From Coriobacteriaceae bacterium AF08-21 (GTDB lineage Bacteria; Actinomycetota; Coriobacteriia; Coriobacteriales; Coriobacteriaceae), in contig JAQCQR010000009.1 in NCBI GenBank assembly GCA_027687465.1, positions 33,289-97,288 on the forward strand: 64,000 bases of DNA, in the 5' to 3' direction. The notes beneath the pieces are model-generated. The model had not been told where the DNA came from. It did no database searches and saw nothing but the letters and a program-made list of their open reading frames with translations. The position numbers and the translations under genes are program-made. The stretch's first letter is position 1, and each line of letters starts with the position of its first letter. Below are positions 1 through 8,023 of this stretch, one piece after another.

Positions 1-364
<364 letters not shown>

Positions 365-448
365 TTACATTCATGGACTGTCTACGCGCCACGCCGGCAC
401 GCAGAAGCACAAAACATTCCCAGTATACCCGTGCAACGGGCGCCTGTC

Positions 449-1840
449 CTACTCCTCGGCATGTGCCCCATCAAGCTCATAGAACTTGGTGGATGCCGGC
501 AGGAACATCAGGTCGACGTCGCCGATCGGGCCCGAACGGTTCTTGGCCACGACGATACGCGTAACGCCCTCGTCGGGTCGATCGTCGCGCGAGGCTTCGG
601 CCTCGTCGGCGGAGCGGTCCAAGAACATAACGATATCGGCGTCCTGCTCGATGGAGCCCGATTCACGAAGGTCGGAAAGCTGCGGGCGCTTGCCGGTACG
701 GGATTCGACCTGACGCGAGAGCTGCGACAGCGCGATGAGCGGGATCTTGAGCTCCTTGGCCATGATCTTCAGACCACGCGACATCTCAGAGACCTCGACG
801 GTACGGCTCTCGGAGCGGCGTCCCGGCGGAGGACTCACCAGCTGCAGGTAGTCCAAGATGATGATGGCCTTCTCCTTGTTGTGGAGCATGCGGCGGCTCT
901 TGGCGCGGATCTCGGTCACCGTGGTGCCGGGCGTATCGTCAATCAGAATATCGAGCTTGGACAAGGTCTGCGTGGCCTCGTTGATATTGGCCCACTGTTC
1001 GGGGCTAATGCGGCCCGTGCGGAAGTCGCTGATCGAAATCATGGCGTAGGCGCAAATCAGGCGCTGGGCGATTTCCTTGCCCGACATCTCCAGCGAGAAG
1101 AAGCCAACGGTATAACCGGCAGCGGCGGCATTGAGTGCCAGGTTCAGAGCGAACGACGTCTTACCCACGGCGGGGCGGGCGCCGATAATGATGAGCTGGC
1201 CCTCGCGAAAACCCATAAGCATACGGTCGAGCGACGGGAAGCCCGTGGGCACGCCCGCCGCCTGACCACCGGCCTGGCACACTTCCTCGGCCTCGTTATA
1301 GGCCTCGACCATAAACTCGGTCAGCGTCTTGTAGCTCGACTTGACCTCGCGCGCCGTGACCTTGAGCAGCTTGCTCTCGGCCAGCTCGACAACCTCTTTG
1401 GTGTCGGTGGGGGCGTTATATGCCAGCGCGTTGATCTCGTTGGTGGCGCCGATCAGCTCACGCAGCATCGAATCGCGGCGAACGATGGCGGCATGGTGCT
1501 GCCAGTTGACGAGCGACAGGGTCTGACCCATCAACTCCAAAATGTACGCTTCGCCGCCCACGGCATCGAGCTTGTTGATGCTTCGCAGGTAATCGATCAG
1601 CGAGATGGAGTCGATGGGAATGCGGCTGTTGTACATATCGACCATCGCGGTATAGATGGTCTTATGAATGGGCCGGTAGAAGTCATCGGGCTGCAGCTCG
1701 ACCTGGGCCTCCTCGACCACCTCGGGCGATAGCAGCATAGCGGCCAGTACATTGGCCTCTGCATCTTGGTTTTGGGGAAGACCCAACTTTGAGCCGCGGT
1801 CCTCAACCGTCAGCCCGGTCTCCCTATCGTCATATGCCAT
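449..1840 (-). CDS. dnaB: Replicative DNA helicase DnaB
   Basis: The 463-residue product matches the usual DnaB length. It has the N-terminal DnaB domain, beginning near PQNQDAEANVLAAML, then the RecA-like helicase domain. The Walker A loop is ARPAVGKT (GRPSMGKT-like), about residue 221 from the chosen start, and Walker B is IIILDYLQLV. The helicase is a ring that unwinds the fork and recruits primase. I chose the ATG at 1840 because a GAGG motif lies six bases upstream; an in-frame ATG at 1852 would add four residues. It follows the rpsF-ssb-rpsR-rplI operon in the same direction, but a terminator separates them, so it probably has its own promoter in 1841-1990. Confidence 0.96.
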   Translation of the reverse strand: MAYDDRETGLTVEDRGSKLGLPQNQDAEANVLAAMLLSPEVVEEAQVELQPDDFYRPIHKTIYTAMVDMYNSRIPIDSISLIDYLRSINKLDAVGGEAYILELMGQTLSLVNWQHHAAIVRRDSMLRELIGATNEINALAYNAPTDTKEVVELAESKLLKVTAREVKSSYKTLTEFMVEAYNEAEEVCQAGGQAAGVPTGFPSLDRMLMGFREGQLIIIGARPAVGKTSFALNLALNAAAAGYTVGFFSLEMSGKEIAQRLICAYAMISISDFRTGRISPEQWANINEATQTLSKLDILIDDTPGTTVTEIRAKSRRMLHNKEKAIIILDYLQLVSPPPGRRSESRTVEVSEMSRGLKIMAKELKIPLIALSQLSRQVESRTGKRPQLSDLRESGSIEQDADIVMFLDRSADEAEASRDDRPDEGVTRIVVAKNRSGPIGDVDLMFLPASTKFYELDGAHAEE

Positions 1841-1991
1841 GAGCATCCTCATTCATATCGCTTGCGAGCATCCATAGTATCAGCCACGGTCCCAAAACGC
1901 GCCGCGCGCCGCCAATCATCACCGAACCAAACGGATGAACGGTCCTGTATATAGGACTTCGACGCAACGTTCACCATGACACTCACTCAGC

Positions 1992-2031
1992 GAAAAAACA
2001 AAAGGGCGCCCTGGTTTCCCAGAGCGCCCTT
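1992..2031 (-). terminator. Terminator of the ribosomal-protein/ssb operon
   Basis: On the minus strand a GC-rich hairpin (arms AAGGGCGC and GCGCCCTT) is followed by a T-rich run. It lies about 30 bp past the rplI stop codon, so it ends the rpsF-ssb-rpsR-rplI transcript. Confidence 0.85.
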
Positions 2032-2063
2032 CTTAGAACAAGATTGTTGCGTTGCAGCAAATG

Positions 2064-2603
2064 CTACTCGGCAGCAGCCTCAGTCTCGACCTCGGCGGTC
2101 TCGGCCTCGGCGACCTCAGCGGCCTCCTCGACCTCAGCCTCGGCAGCGAGCTCCTCGGCGGTAACGCCGACGAGAACGACAACCTCGGCCTTGATCTCGC
2201 GGTACAGCGAGATGGCAACGGTGTGGGCACCGGCAACCTTGATGGGCTTACCGAGCTCGACGCGCTTGCGGTCGATGTCCATACCGAGCTGAGCCTTGAT
2301 GGCGTCAGCGATCATAGCGGCGGTAACAGAGCCAAAGAGGATGCCCTCGTCGCCGACCTTGACGTCAACGGTGACCTGCTTGCCCTCGAGGGCAGCCTTG
2401 GTCTCGTTGGCGGTAGCCAGACGGACGGCCTCGCGCTTGGCGATGTTGTTGCGACGCTCGTCGAGCTGCTTGAGGTTGCCCTTGGTGGCGGCAACAGCGA
2501 GCTTCTTGGGGAACAGGAAGTTCTCAGCGTAACCCTGAGCGACCTCTACGACGTCACCCTCGCCGCCCTTGCCCTTGATCTCATCGAGAAGAATAACCTT
2601 CAT
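2064..2603 (-). CDS. rplI: 50S ribosomal protein L9
   Basis: The protein starts MKVILLDEIKGKGGEGDVVEVAQGYAENFLFPK in outline, the typical L9 N-terminal rRNA-binding domain, and continues with the long helix and C-terminal domain. At 179 residues it is about 30 longer than most L9 proteins. The extra length is an acidic Ala/Glu-rich tail after about residue 150, which looks disordered. L9 binds 23S rRNA near L1 and helps maintain reading frame. It is the last gene of the rpsF-ssb-rpsR-rplI operon, with a strong terminator just downstream. Confidence 0.96.
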   Translation of the reverse strand: MKVILLDEIKGKGGEGDVVEVAQGYAENFLFPKKLAVAATKGNLKQLDERRNNIAKREAVRLATANETKAALEGKQVTVDVKVGDEGILFGSVTAAMIADAIKAQLGMDIDRKRVELGKPIKVAGAHTVAISLYREIKAEVVVLVGVTAEELAAEAEVEEAAEVAEAETAEVETEAAAE

Positions 2604-2618
2604 GATGCGTCTCCCTTC

Positions 2619-2885
2619 TTAGCCGCGGTCGCGGTTGCCACGAGAGGAAACCACGGGGACGGTGTACGGCAGGAGAGCCATCTCGCGGGCGCGCTTGATG
2701 GCGTTGGCGATGTCATGCTGATGCTGCGTGCAAGCGCCAGTGACGCGACGGGGCTTGATCTTGCCACGGTCGGTCATGTACTTACGGAGAAGCTGAGTGT
2801 CCTTATAGTCGATGAACTCAGTGTTCTCCTTGCAGAACTGGCAGTACTTACGACGCGGCTGACGTGCAGAAAAATCATTAGCCAT
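2619..2885 (-). CDS. rpsR: 30S ribosomal protein S18
   Basis: The product is 88 residues, the usual size. I use the ATG at 2885, giving [17 protein letters not shown], because AAAGG lies just upstream; the longer open frame to 2936 has no homology-like N-terminus. The KYCQFC motif is a Cys-x-x-Cys as in zinc-binding S18 forms. The C-terminal half carries the conserved [22 protein letters not shown] segment that contacts 16S rRNA and S6 on the platform of the small subunit. It lies between ssb and rplI in the S6-SSB-S18-L9 operon. Confidence 0.96.
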   Translation of the reverse strand: MANDFSARQPRRKYCQFCKENTEFIDYKDTQLLRKYMTDRGKIKPRRVTGACTQHQHDIANAIKRAREMALLPYTVPVVSSRGNRDRG

Positions 2886-2957
2886 GTCAAAATACCTTTC
2901 GTTTGGCAACTTCGGCGAACCGAAGCCGCCTCTCACTCAAAAATAGGTGAACAACCC

Positions 2958-3410
2958 TTAGAACGGGATGTCCTCATCGTAGACGTCGACCGCGGGCGGC
3001 GTGGCCACCGGTGCGGCAGGACGTGCTGCGGGCGCGGGAGCTGCGGGGGCGTAACCGCCCTGATCGTAGCCACCCTGGCCACCACGGGAGCTCATAAACT
3101 CGATCTCATCGACGATGACCTCAAGCTTGCTCCGGCGCTGGCCGTCGCGCTCCCAAGAGCTGTAGCGCAGCTTGCCCTCGATCGCGACCTTGTTTCCCTT
3201 TGCCAGGAAACGGCTCACGGCCTCGGCGCGGGTGCCGAACATAGTGCAGTCGACAAAGTTGGGATAGTCCTCCCACTCGCCAGTCTGCGCGTTGCGGCGA
3301 CGATCGTTCACGGCGACGCCAAAGGACAGAACCTGGGTTCCGCCGGCGGTGGCGCGCAGCTCGGGATCGCGGGTGAGGTTACCGGTGATGTTCACTCGAT
3401 TGATGCTCAT
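2958..3410 (-). CDS. ssb: Single-stranded DNA-binding protein
   Basis: This 150-residue protein has an N-terminal OB fold starting MSINRVNITGNLTRDPEL, with WERDGQRRSKLEVIVDEI near residue 90. A Gly/Ala/Pro-rich flexible linker follows, and it ends in the acidic tip DEDIPF that recruits replication and repair proteins. SSB coats single-stranded DNA as a tetramer at forks and repair sites. It lies between rpsF and rpsR, a placement conserved in many Gram-positive bacteria. No sequence oddity is visible. Confidence 0.96.
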   Translation of the reverse strand: MSINRVNITGNLTRDPELRATAGGTQVLSFGVAVNDRRRNAQTGEWEDYPNFVDCTMFGTRAEAVSRFLAKGNKVAIEGKLRYSSWERDGQRRSKLEVIVDEIEFMSSRGGQGGYDQGGYAPAAPAPAARPAAPVATPPAVDVYDEDIPF

Positions 3411-3458
3411 AACTCACTACTTCCTCTTGGGGCACAAGCCCAGTCCAAAACGACAGTC

Positions 3459-3752
3459 TTACTCCTGGTCGTCGCGACGGACGATCATGTGGCGGACCAC
3501 AGCGTCGGTGATGCGCAGGACGCGATCAAGCTCGGCGATCTGGGTAGGATCTGCGTGGAAGTTGATGAGGGTGTAGTCACCATCGGTGAGGTCGTTGATC
3601 TCGTAGGCGAGCTTGCGCTTGCCCCACTCGTCAACGGAGTCGACCTTGCCAGCGCCCTCAGCGATCGTGGTATCGATACGCTTCATAACAGCGAGACGAG
3701 TCTCGGGGTCGAGCGACGGGTCAACAAAGAACAGCAGTTCATAAGCCTTCAT
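3459..3752 (-). CDS. rpsF: 30S ribosomal protein S6
   Basis: The 97-residue product begins MKAYELLFFVDPSLDPE and contains WGKRKLAYEINDLTDGDY, both typical of S6. The ATG at 3752 is preceded by a strong GAGGAGGTG ribosome-binding site. A longer frame to 3773 would use codons inside that site and is rejected. S6 pairs with S18 on the platform of the 30S subunit. It is the first gene of the rpsF-ssb-rpsR-rplI operon; its promoter must lie in the upstream 3753-4200 gap. Confidence 0.96.
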   Translation of the reverse strand: MKAYELLFFVDPSLDPETRLAVMKRIDTTIAEGAGKVDSVDEWGKRKLAYEINDLTDGDYTLINFHADPTQIAELDRVLRITDAVVRHMIVRRDDQE

Positions 3753-4212
3753 ATTGTCACCTCCTCTGGGCAAATGTGGCTTCAGGTCGTGAAGGTGCGC
3801 CTGAAGCAGGAAAAGACTTGGTAATAATATCTTTCAACCTCCCAGGCCGCAAGAATATGCAGCTACAACCTCATGACCTCCACATATGCCCATACTCGCA
3901 CGACGTTTCATGCGCATTCCAACCAAATGCTGACCAAAAGCTTGACGGATCTGTGGACAAGATACGGCGCCGTGGGAACAAGCTGAGCCAAGCCGCAGGT
4001 CAACGGGTACAAGGCTGTGGTCGCAAAATGCATACCAGTGGCGCACAGCACCACCCAAAGATTTTTAAATTCATTGCCAAGTCGCTTATGAATACCCCTT
4101 TTGAACAATTGAGTTAATCAACCACGCTGGTCGGAAGCCGTTTTTTGGCACCTCAAACCCCACTGCAACGACAAGCGCGGCCAAGCGTTTTAAAAAATGC
4201 CAACTTTTCTGT
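3753..4212. other. Gene-free divergent intergenic region
   Basis: About 460 bp separate rpsF (minus) from the tRNA-Ser genes (plus). No reading frame here has a convincing ribosome-binding site or recognisable protein. The region must carry the minus-strand promoter and 5' leader of the rpsF operon, but I could not pick a clear -35/-10 pair. I see no strong hairpin or repeat. Confidence 0.5.
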
Positions 4213-4240
4213 TTGCACTTTGCGATTCCTCGTGTATACT
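4213..4240 (+). promoter_or_regulatory. Promoter of tRNA-Ser(GGA)
   Basis: A -35 box TTGCAC and a -10 box TATACT are separated by 16 bp. The first tRNA base is 16 bp beyond the -10 box, as expected for a short 5' leader. Confidence 0.75.
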
Positions 4241-4256
4241 GACTTTCGCATTTAAC

Positions 4257-4347
4257 GGAGAGTTGTCCGAGTGGCCGAAGGAGCACGATTGGAAATCGTG
4301 TAGGCGTCAAAAGCGTCTCCAGGGTTCAAATCCCTGACTCTCCGCCA
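4257..4347 (+). tRNA. tRNA-Ser (anticodon GGA)
   Basis: The 91 nt sequence folds as a class II tRNA with a long variable arm. The acceptor pairs GGAGAGT with ACTCTCC, the anticodon loop reads TTGGAAA, the T arm has GGTTCAAATCC, and CCA is encoded. It serves UCC/UCU serine codons. A second serine tRNA follows about 50 bp downstream. Confidence 0.96.
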
Positions 4348-4356
4348 GTTAATTCC

Positions 4357-4386
4357 AAAGCAGGCCTTCGAGCCTGCTTTGTTTTT
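4357..4386 (+). terminator. Terminator between the two tRNA-Ser genes
   Basis: A 9 bp stem (AAAGCAGGC with GCCTGCTTT) and a short loop are followed by GTTTTT. It sits directly after the first tRNA. Confidence 0.8.
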
Positions 4387-4395
4387 ACCCCACGC

Positions 4396-4486
4396 GGAGG
4401 GGTGGCAGAGTGGTTGAATGCGGCGGTCTCGAAAACCGTTTGGCCTGTATAAGGTCACGAGGGTTCGAATCCCTCCTCCTCCGCCA
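4396..4486 (+). tRNA. tRNA-Ser (anticodon CGA)
   Basis: This is a class II tRNA of 91 nt with anticodon loop CTCGAAA and a long variable arm. The acceptor GGAGGGG pairs with CTCCTCC with one G-T wobble, the T arm is GGGTTCGAATCCC, and CCA is encoded. It reads UCG codons. Confidence 0.96.
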
Positions 4487-4498
4487 TTTAGGTTGAGA

Positions 4499-4525
4499 AA
4501 GCTCCCGGCAACGGGGGCTTTTTTG
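4499..4525 (+). terminator. Terminator after tRNA-Ser(CGA)
   Basis: A GC-rich stem (AGCTCCCG with CGGGGGCT, one bulge) is followed by TTTTTT. Confidence 0.8.
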
Positions 4526-4556
4526 TTATCGAGATACGTCTCGATCCCACGCTTCC

Positions 4557-4638
4557 CCAAACGTGTACGTCAGCCTCCAAAACCGACATATTTCGACATC
4601 TTTGGAGGCTGACGTACACGTTTGGATTGAGCTCACGG
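4557..4638 (+). repeat. Left palindrome-bearing inverted repeat of the nuclease unit
   Basis: Positions 4557-4581 and 4601-4625 form a perfect 25 bp inverted repeat around a 19 nt loop that itself holds CGACAT twice. The following 13 bases, ATTGAGCTCACGG, extend the match to the second copy at 5745-5827, which lies in the opposite orientation. The two copies bracket the gene at 4647-5654. No transposase is visible, so whether this is a mobile-element end or an extragenic palindrome of regulatory or terminator type is open. Confidence 0.85.
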
Positions 4639-4646
4639 GAGTGGCA

Positions 4647-5654
4647 CTATTCGGAAGGCACCTCTTCGTCTCGCATGCTTTTCCAGTTGCGGATAAGCGC
4701 CTTGCGTAGTTCGTTTTGCTCTCGCTGGTGCCCGGTATCGGTACAGCGAGGCATGCCGAGTGCTTCGCGAATGTTGTTCATGGCGCGGTGAAAGGCGAGC
4801 TGGCTGCCGAACTGAGCCGAAGTGAGCGTAACGATTCGATATCCCATTTGGGAGAGAACGGCCTCTCGCTCCGCATCTGCTCCTTTGCGCTCGAACTCAT
4901 CGTGAAAGCCGCCCTTATATTCGATACCGAGCTCCCTGCGCTTGTAGGTAACGATCGCATCGATTTTGAGTGTTCGAGCTTTGGCGCAATGCCAGAGACG
5001 TTGAGGGATCTCGAGCGGTTTGTTGAGTTCGATACCTCGGATGCCAACGCCGCCTTCGCTTGTTGGGAGCGAGAGGGCGATTGCCGAAGCGGTCTCCATA
5101 GGCGAGGCCGAGTGATCGTAGATGTGCCTGAGCGCGAGCCGTGCACGCGTGGCACCGGGTTTGCCGGGGTGCCGATCGAGCAGTTCGGTTATTTCATCCT
5201 TGGAGGAAGTGGCTGGTTGCTCGGTATAAGGGTCGGCGGGATTGAGCCTCATGCGATAATCGCCGCAAACTTCATAGCCATATTCGAGATATTCGATCCT
5301 ATCCATCCATTCGGCTGCGAGCACGAAGGTGAAGGCTTCGTCGGTGATAAAGATGCCGGGCGTCAACTCGTTAATATGCTCGTAGGGAAGATTTTGTCCA
5401 AGAATGTGGCAGACGACGCCTTTGGTACGAATTCGCTCAAATTCGAATACAACCGCGATATCGATAGTCTTAAGCATATCGGACGGAATGCCACAGTCGG
5501 TAAGGGCCTGTCGTATGCGCGCAACACGTTGCTGGGTGGAGATGCCTTGTGCGCCTATCTGGTAGTCGTGCCGCGCAAGAGACTGAACCAAATTCTGGGG
5601 TGCATGATGGACAAGCCATGCGGTTTTATGCGAAATGAGAACAGGGGTATCCAT
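4647..5654 (-). CDS. Predicted PD-(D/E)XK nuclease (DUF559/Vsr-like C-terminus)
   Basis: The 335-residue protein has no signal peptide or membrane segment. Residues 228-300 look like the Vsr/DUF559 branch of the PD-(D/E)XK nucleases: LKIDAIV supplies Asp232, LGIEYKG supplies Glu245 and Lys247, and AEREAVLSQMGYRIVTLT matches the conserved helix and strand that follow. Residues 1-130 may be an AbiEi-like or other specificity domain, but I see no certain motif. Residues 184-200 (SPMETASAIALSLPTSE) resemble the linker seen before DUF559 domains in actinobacterial proteins. The gene is alone, bracketed by two inverted palindrome-bearing repeats, with its stop only 9 bp from one of them. Its substrate is unknown; defence, repair or mobility roles are all possible. 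Confidence 0.7.
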   Translation of the reverse strand: MDTPVLISHKTAWLVHHAPQNLVQSLARHDYQIGAQGISTQQRVARIRQALTDCGIPSDMLKTIDIAVVFEFERIRTKGVVCHILGQNLPYEHINELTPGIFITDEAFTFVLAAEWMDRIEYLEYGYEVCGDYRMRLNPADPYTEQPATSSKDEITELLDRHPGKPGATRARLALRHIYDHSASPMETASAIALSLPTSEGGVGIRGIELNKPLEIPQRLWHCAKARTLKIDAIVTYKRRELGIEYKGGFHDEFERKGADAEREAVLSQMGYRIVTLTSAQFGSQLAFHRAMNNIREALGMPRCTDTGHQREQNELRKALIRNWKSMRDEEVPSE

Positions 5655-5744
5655 TGAGGGCCTCTCGCTCTGAGCCGGTATCCAACTCTTATGTCCGTTG
5701 AAGTGGGGAAATATACCGGATGTGAGTAAATCAACTCACTCATG

Positions 5745-5827
5745 CCGTGAGCTCAATCCAAACATGTACGTCAGCCTCCAAAGATGTCGAAAAATGTCGT
5801 TTTTGGAGGGTGACGTACATGTTTTGG
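5745..5827 (-). repeat. Right palindrome-bearing inverted repeat of the nuclease unit
   Basis: This is the reverse-oriented partner of the repeat at 4557-4638. Its arms are 5758-5782 and 5802-5827, with one mismatch and one inserted T. The loop differs from the reverse complement of the other loop at only two or three positions. The inner 13 bases CCGTGAGCTCAAT (5745-5757) also match. I saw no clear target-site duplication outside the pair. The rest of the 5655-5958 gap holds the promoter of the nuclease gene and the leader of the next gene. Confidence 0.85.
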
Positions 5828-5958
5828 ATCCCTGGCATTCCAGTAACGCCACGCCCCCACCCGGTCCCGACCGTTTACCGAGCAATAGGGTCGCCACGCC
5901 CGCCAACCATGTACTATGTACGGGCATTGTCTAAACCCACGATCCAAAGGACCCCATC

Positions 5959-6648
5959 TTGCCCGTCATCGCCGCCGTAACCGTTACCTCACATGCCTCG
6001 GATGCCATGGTCGCCATTCCGTTTTGGCTCGAGATGTTCGCTGTTGTCGCTGCATCGATCTCGGGTGTGTTGGTCGCGCGCGAGCACAAGCTCGACCTGG
6101 TGGGCGCCGTCGCGCTCGCCGTGGTCTGTGGACTGGGCGGCGGTCTTTTGCGCGATATGACGCTGCAGGTGGGCAACGTCTACATCCTCAACCAGCCGAT
6201 GGCGCTGCCGCTCTCCATCGCCACGGCGGCAATCATCTACATCTTCCCGGCAATCGTCGATAAGCCCGAAAAACTCATTCCCCTGCTCGACATCATCTCG
6301 GTCGGCATCTATGCGGCAACCGGCGCGGACAAGGCGTTGGTGTACGGATTTGCGCCCGCCGTATGTATCATGATGGGCTTCTTTACCGCCGTGGGCGGCG
6401 GCATGCTGCGCGACGGCTTTATGGGCGTGGTCCCGGGCATTTTCCAACGCACCAACTTCTATGCCATCGCGGCCATCGCCGGATCGGCAAGCTATGTAGC
6501 CCTCGTCATGAGCGGCCTCATGAGCAATGTTGCCGCGCTGATCGTATGCGTTGTCGTGACCATGGGTCTGCGCTGGCTCTCGCTGCGCTTTGACATCAAA
6601 AGCCCCACCGAAGAAGACATCGCGCGCTTTTTGCATCGCAAAAAGTAG
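5959..6648 (+). CDS. TRIC/UPF0126-family membrane protein
   Basis: The 229-residue product has about seven hydrophobic segments in two similar halves. LVGAVALAVVCGLGGGLLRD in the first half and GFFTAVGGGMLRDGFMGVVP in the second are the duplicated Gly-rich motifs of the UPF0126 (YicG-like) family, whose members resemble trimeric intracellular cation channels. The start is a TTG at 5959, with AAAGGA seven bases upstream. It sits in the inner membrane and probably conducts a monovalent cation, but the physiological substrate is unknown. It is a plus-strand gene in a mainly minus-strand region, about 100 bp ahead of the next plus-strand gene. Confidence 0.85.
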   Translation: MPVIAAVTVTSHASDAMVAIPFWLEMFAVVAASISGVLVAREHKLDLVGAVALAVVCGLGGGLLRDMTLQVGNVYILNQPMALPLSIATAAIIYIFPAIVDKPEKLIPLLDIISVGIYAATGADKALVYGFAPAVCIMMGFFTAVGGGMLRDGFMGVVPGIFQRTNFYAIAAIAGSASYVALVMSGLMSNVAALIVCVVVTMGLRWLSLRFDIKSPTEEDIARFLHRKK

Positions 6649-6754
6649 GTAGCGCGGGCTCATTCTTCGAAATGCAACCGAGAGGTTCTTTTAGAGCGCC
6701 CGCGCGTTGGGTACCCTGTTAAGTGCATATCGAGCATCTGACGAAGGATTCACT

Positions 6755-7900
6755 ATGTCCCGCAATCAATTCCCGTCGACCCAGCGCCGTAAAGCGTGGG
6801 GCCGCATCACCATCCTATTCGCGCTCATCGCGCTGGCGCTCACCGCACTTCCCACGGCGTCATTTGCCGGCACGGACACGGCAGGCAACGTACTTGCAAC
6901 CGACAACGACTCTAATCCGTCCGGTGTCGAGGGCGACCTGTATTGGGCCGGTAAGGCCCTCAACTTGGACGACGCCTCCATCGACCGCGACATAATTGCG
7001 GCAGGCGAGAGCCTCTCCATCCGCGACTGCACAGTGGGCGGCGCCGTCCGTCTGGCGGCACGCACCATCGACATTGCCAAGACCACGGTTGATGGCAGCG
7101 TGACCGTTGCTGGCCAGCATGTCGTTCTCAATTCCAACAGCACCGCCAACTGTTTCTACGCGATAGGCGAGACGGTTGCCTTGCGAGGCTCCACCAAGTC
7201 GGCAGCGCTCGCGGGCGATACGGTAACCATCGACGGCACCGTCGATGGCGATGTCGAGGTTTGGGCCGACAAGCTCATCCTGGGCAAGAACGCCCACATC
7301 ACCGGCACCGTGAACGCGCACGTCTCCGAGGACCCCGAGCGCGCCGCGGGAGCCGAGGTCGGTGCCCTCAAGATCGACCGCACCGAGAACGAAGATACTT
7401 CCACCGTTAACGATGTCATCGGCGGTATCGTCGCCGCGGCACTCTCGACCTGCTTTGTCGCTCTGCTGCTCGAGCTCGTCTTTCCGCGTGCGACTGCCAG
7501 CGCCGCCGGTATGCTCCACCAGCGCCCCATGCCCCTGTGGGTGAGCGGTCTTCTGGGTACGATTGCTGTCGTCCCCGCCGTCCTACTGCTGATTATCTCT
7601 ATCGCTGGTCTGTCGCTTGCCGGAGCCCTCATGTGCGGTGTTATTGGCATCGCGCTGGTGTCGAGTGCCTTTGCAGGGTGCGCGATCGCGCGCATGGTCG
7701 GACACAGCCAGAACCGCTACGTCATGGCAGCCGTGGGTGGCATCGCCGCGGGCGCGCTTACGGCAATCCCCCTCGTAGGTGATTTCATCAGCGGCGTAGC
7801 CTTCGTCTTTATGCTCGGCTACGTTATCCAGATCATCTGGCGCAACGCCCACCTCAAGTCGCAGCAAACCCCCAACACACCAGGACTCCCCACCGCCTAG
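6755..7900 (+). CDS. Secreted/membrane bactofilin-like repeat protein
   Basis: Starting at the ATG at 6755, the protein is 381 residues. Residues 10-40 form a signal peptide ending near PTASFA. Residues 55-220 are short hydrophobic repeats (for example TIDIAKTTVDGSVTVAGQHV and TVTIDGTVDGDVEVWADKL) in the pattern of polymer-forming, right-handed beta-helix proteins. Residues 235-375 contain about four membrane helices, including VVPAVLLLIISIAGLSLAG. This signal-helix-membrane layout is typical of predicted envelope proteins with a bactofilin-like domain facing outward. No enzyme motif is seen. A longer open frame to 6707 lacks a signal peptide at its start and is not used. Confidence 0.7.
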   Translation: MSRNQFPSTQRRKAWGRITILFALIALALTALPTASFAGTDTAGNVLATDNDSNPSGVEGDLYWAGKALNLDDASIDRDIIAAGESLSIRDCTVGGAVRLAARTIDIAKTTVDGSVTVAGQHVVLNSNSTANCFYAIGETVALRGSTKSAALAGDTVTIDGTVDGDVEVWADKLILGKNAHITGTVNAHVSEDPERAAGAEVGALKIDRTENEDTSTVNDVIGGIVAAALSTCFVALLLELVFPRATASAAGMLHQRPMPLWVSGLLGTIAVVPAVLLLIISIAGLSLAGALMCGVIGIALVSSAFAGCAIARMVGHSQNRYVMAAVGGIAAGALTAIPLVGDFISGVAFVFMLGYVIQIIWRNAHLKSQQTPNTPGLPTA

Positions 7901-7906
7901 CAGCCG

Positions 7907-7941
7907 ACCACCACAAAAGGGCCAGGCACCTTTGTGGTGGT
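7907..7941. repeat. Short inverted repeat after the bactofilin-like gene
   Basis: ACCACCACAAA (7907-7917) and TTTGTGGTGGT (7931-7941) are reverse complements, and the pairing continues inward through GG/CC with one bulged A. There is no T run, so it is a weak terminator candidate or an intergenic palindrome. Confidence 0.6.
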
Positions 7942-7951
7942 ACACAAACGT

Positions 7952-7992
7952 AGCGGGGCACCCGATCGCATCGACCGGGTGCCCCGCTTTTT
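7952..7992 (+). terminator. Terminator of the bactofilin-like gene
   Basis: A perfect 13 bp stem (AGCGGGGCACCCG with CGGGTGCCCCGCT) is followed by TTTTT on the plus strand. The converging pilin gene ends 32 bp further on; on its strand the hairpin lacks a good T run. Confidence 0.85.
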
Positions 7993-8023
7993 CATGTCTC
8001 GTATTGATATTCGAGACGAGCAA

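Noticed and set aside
2052..3824. 590-codon plus-strand open frame over rplI-rpsR-ssb-rpsF
   Set aside because: It crosses four real minus-strand genes and their ribosome-binding sites, so it is a shadow.
4086..4560. Minus-strand frames across the two tRNA-Ser genes
   Set aside because: They are antisense to structured RNA genes and contain no protein-like features.
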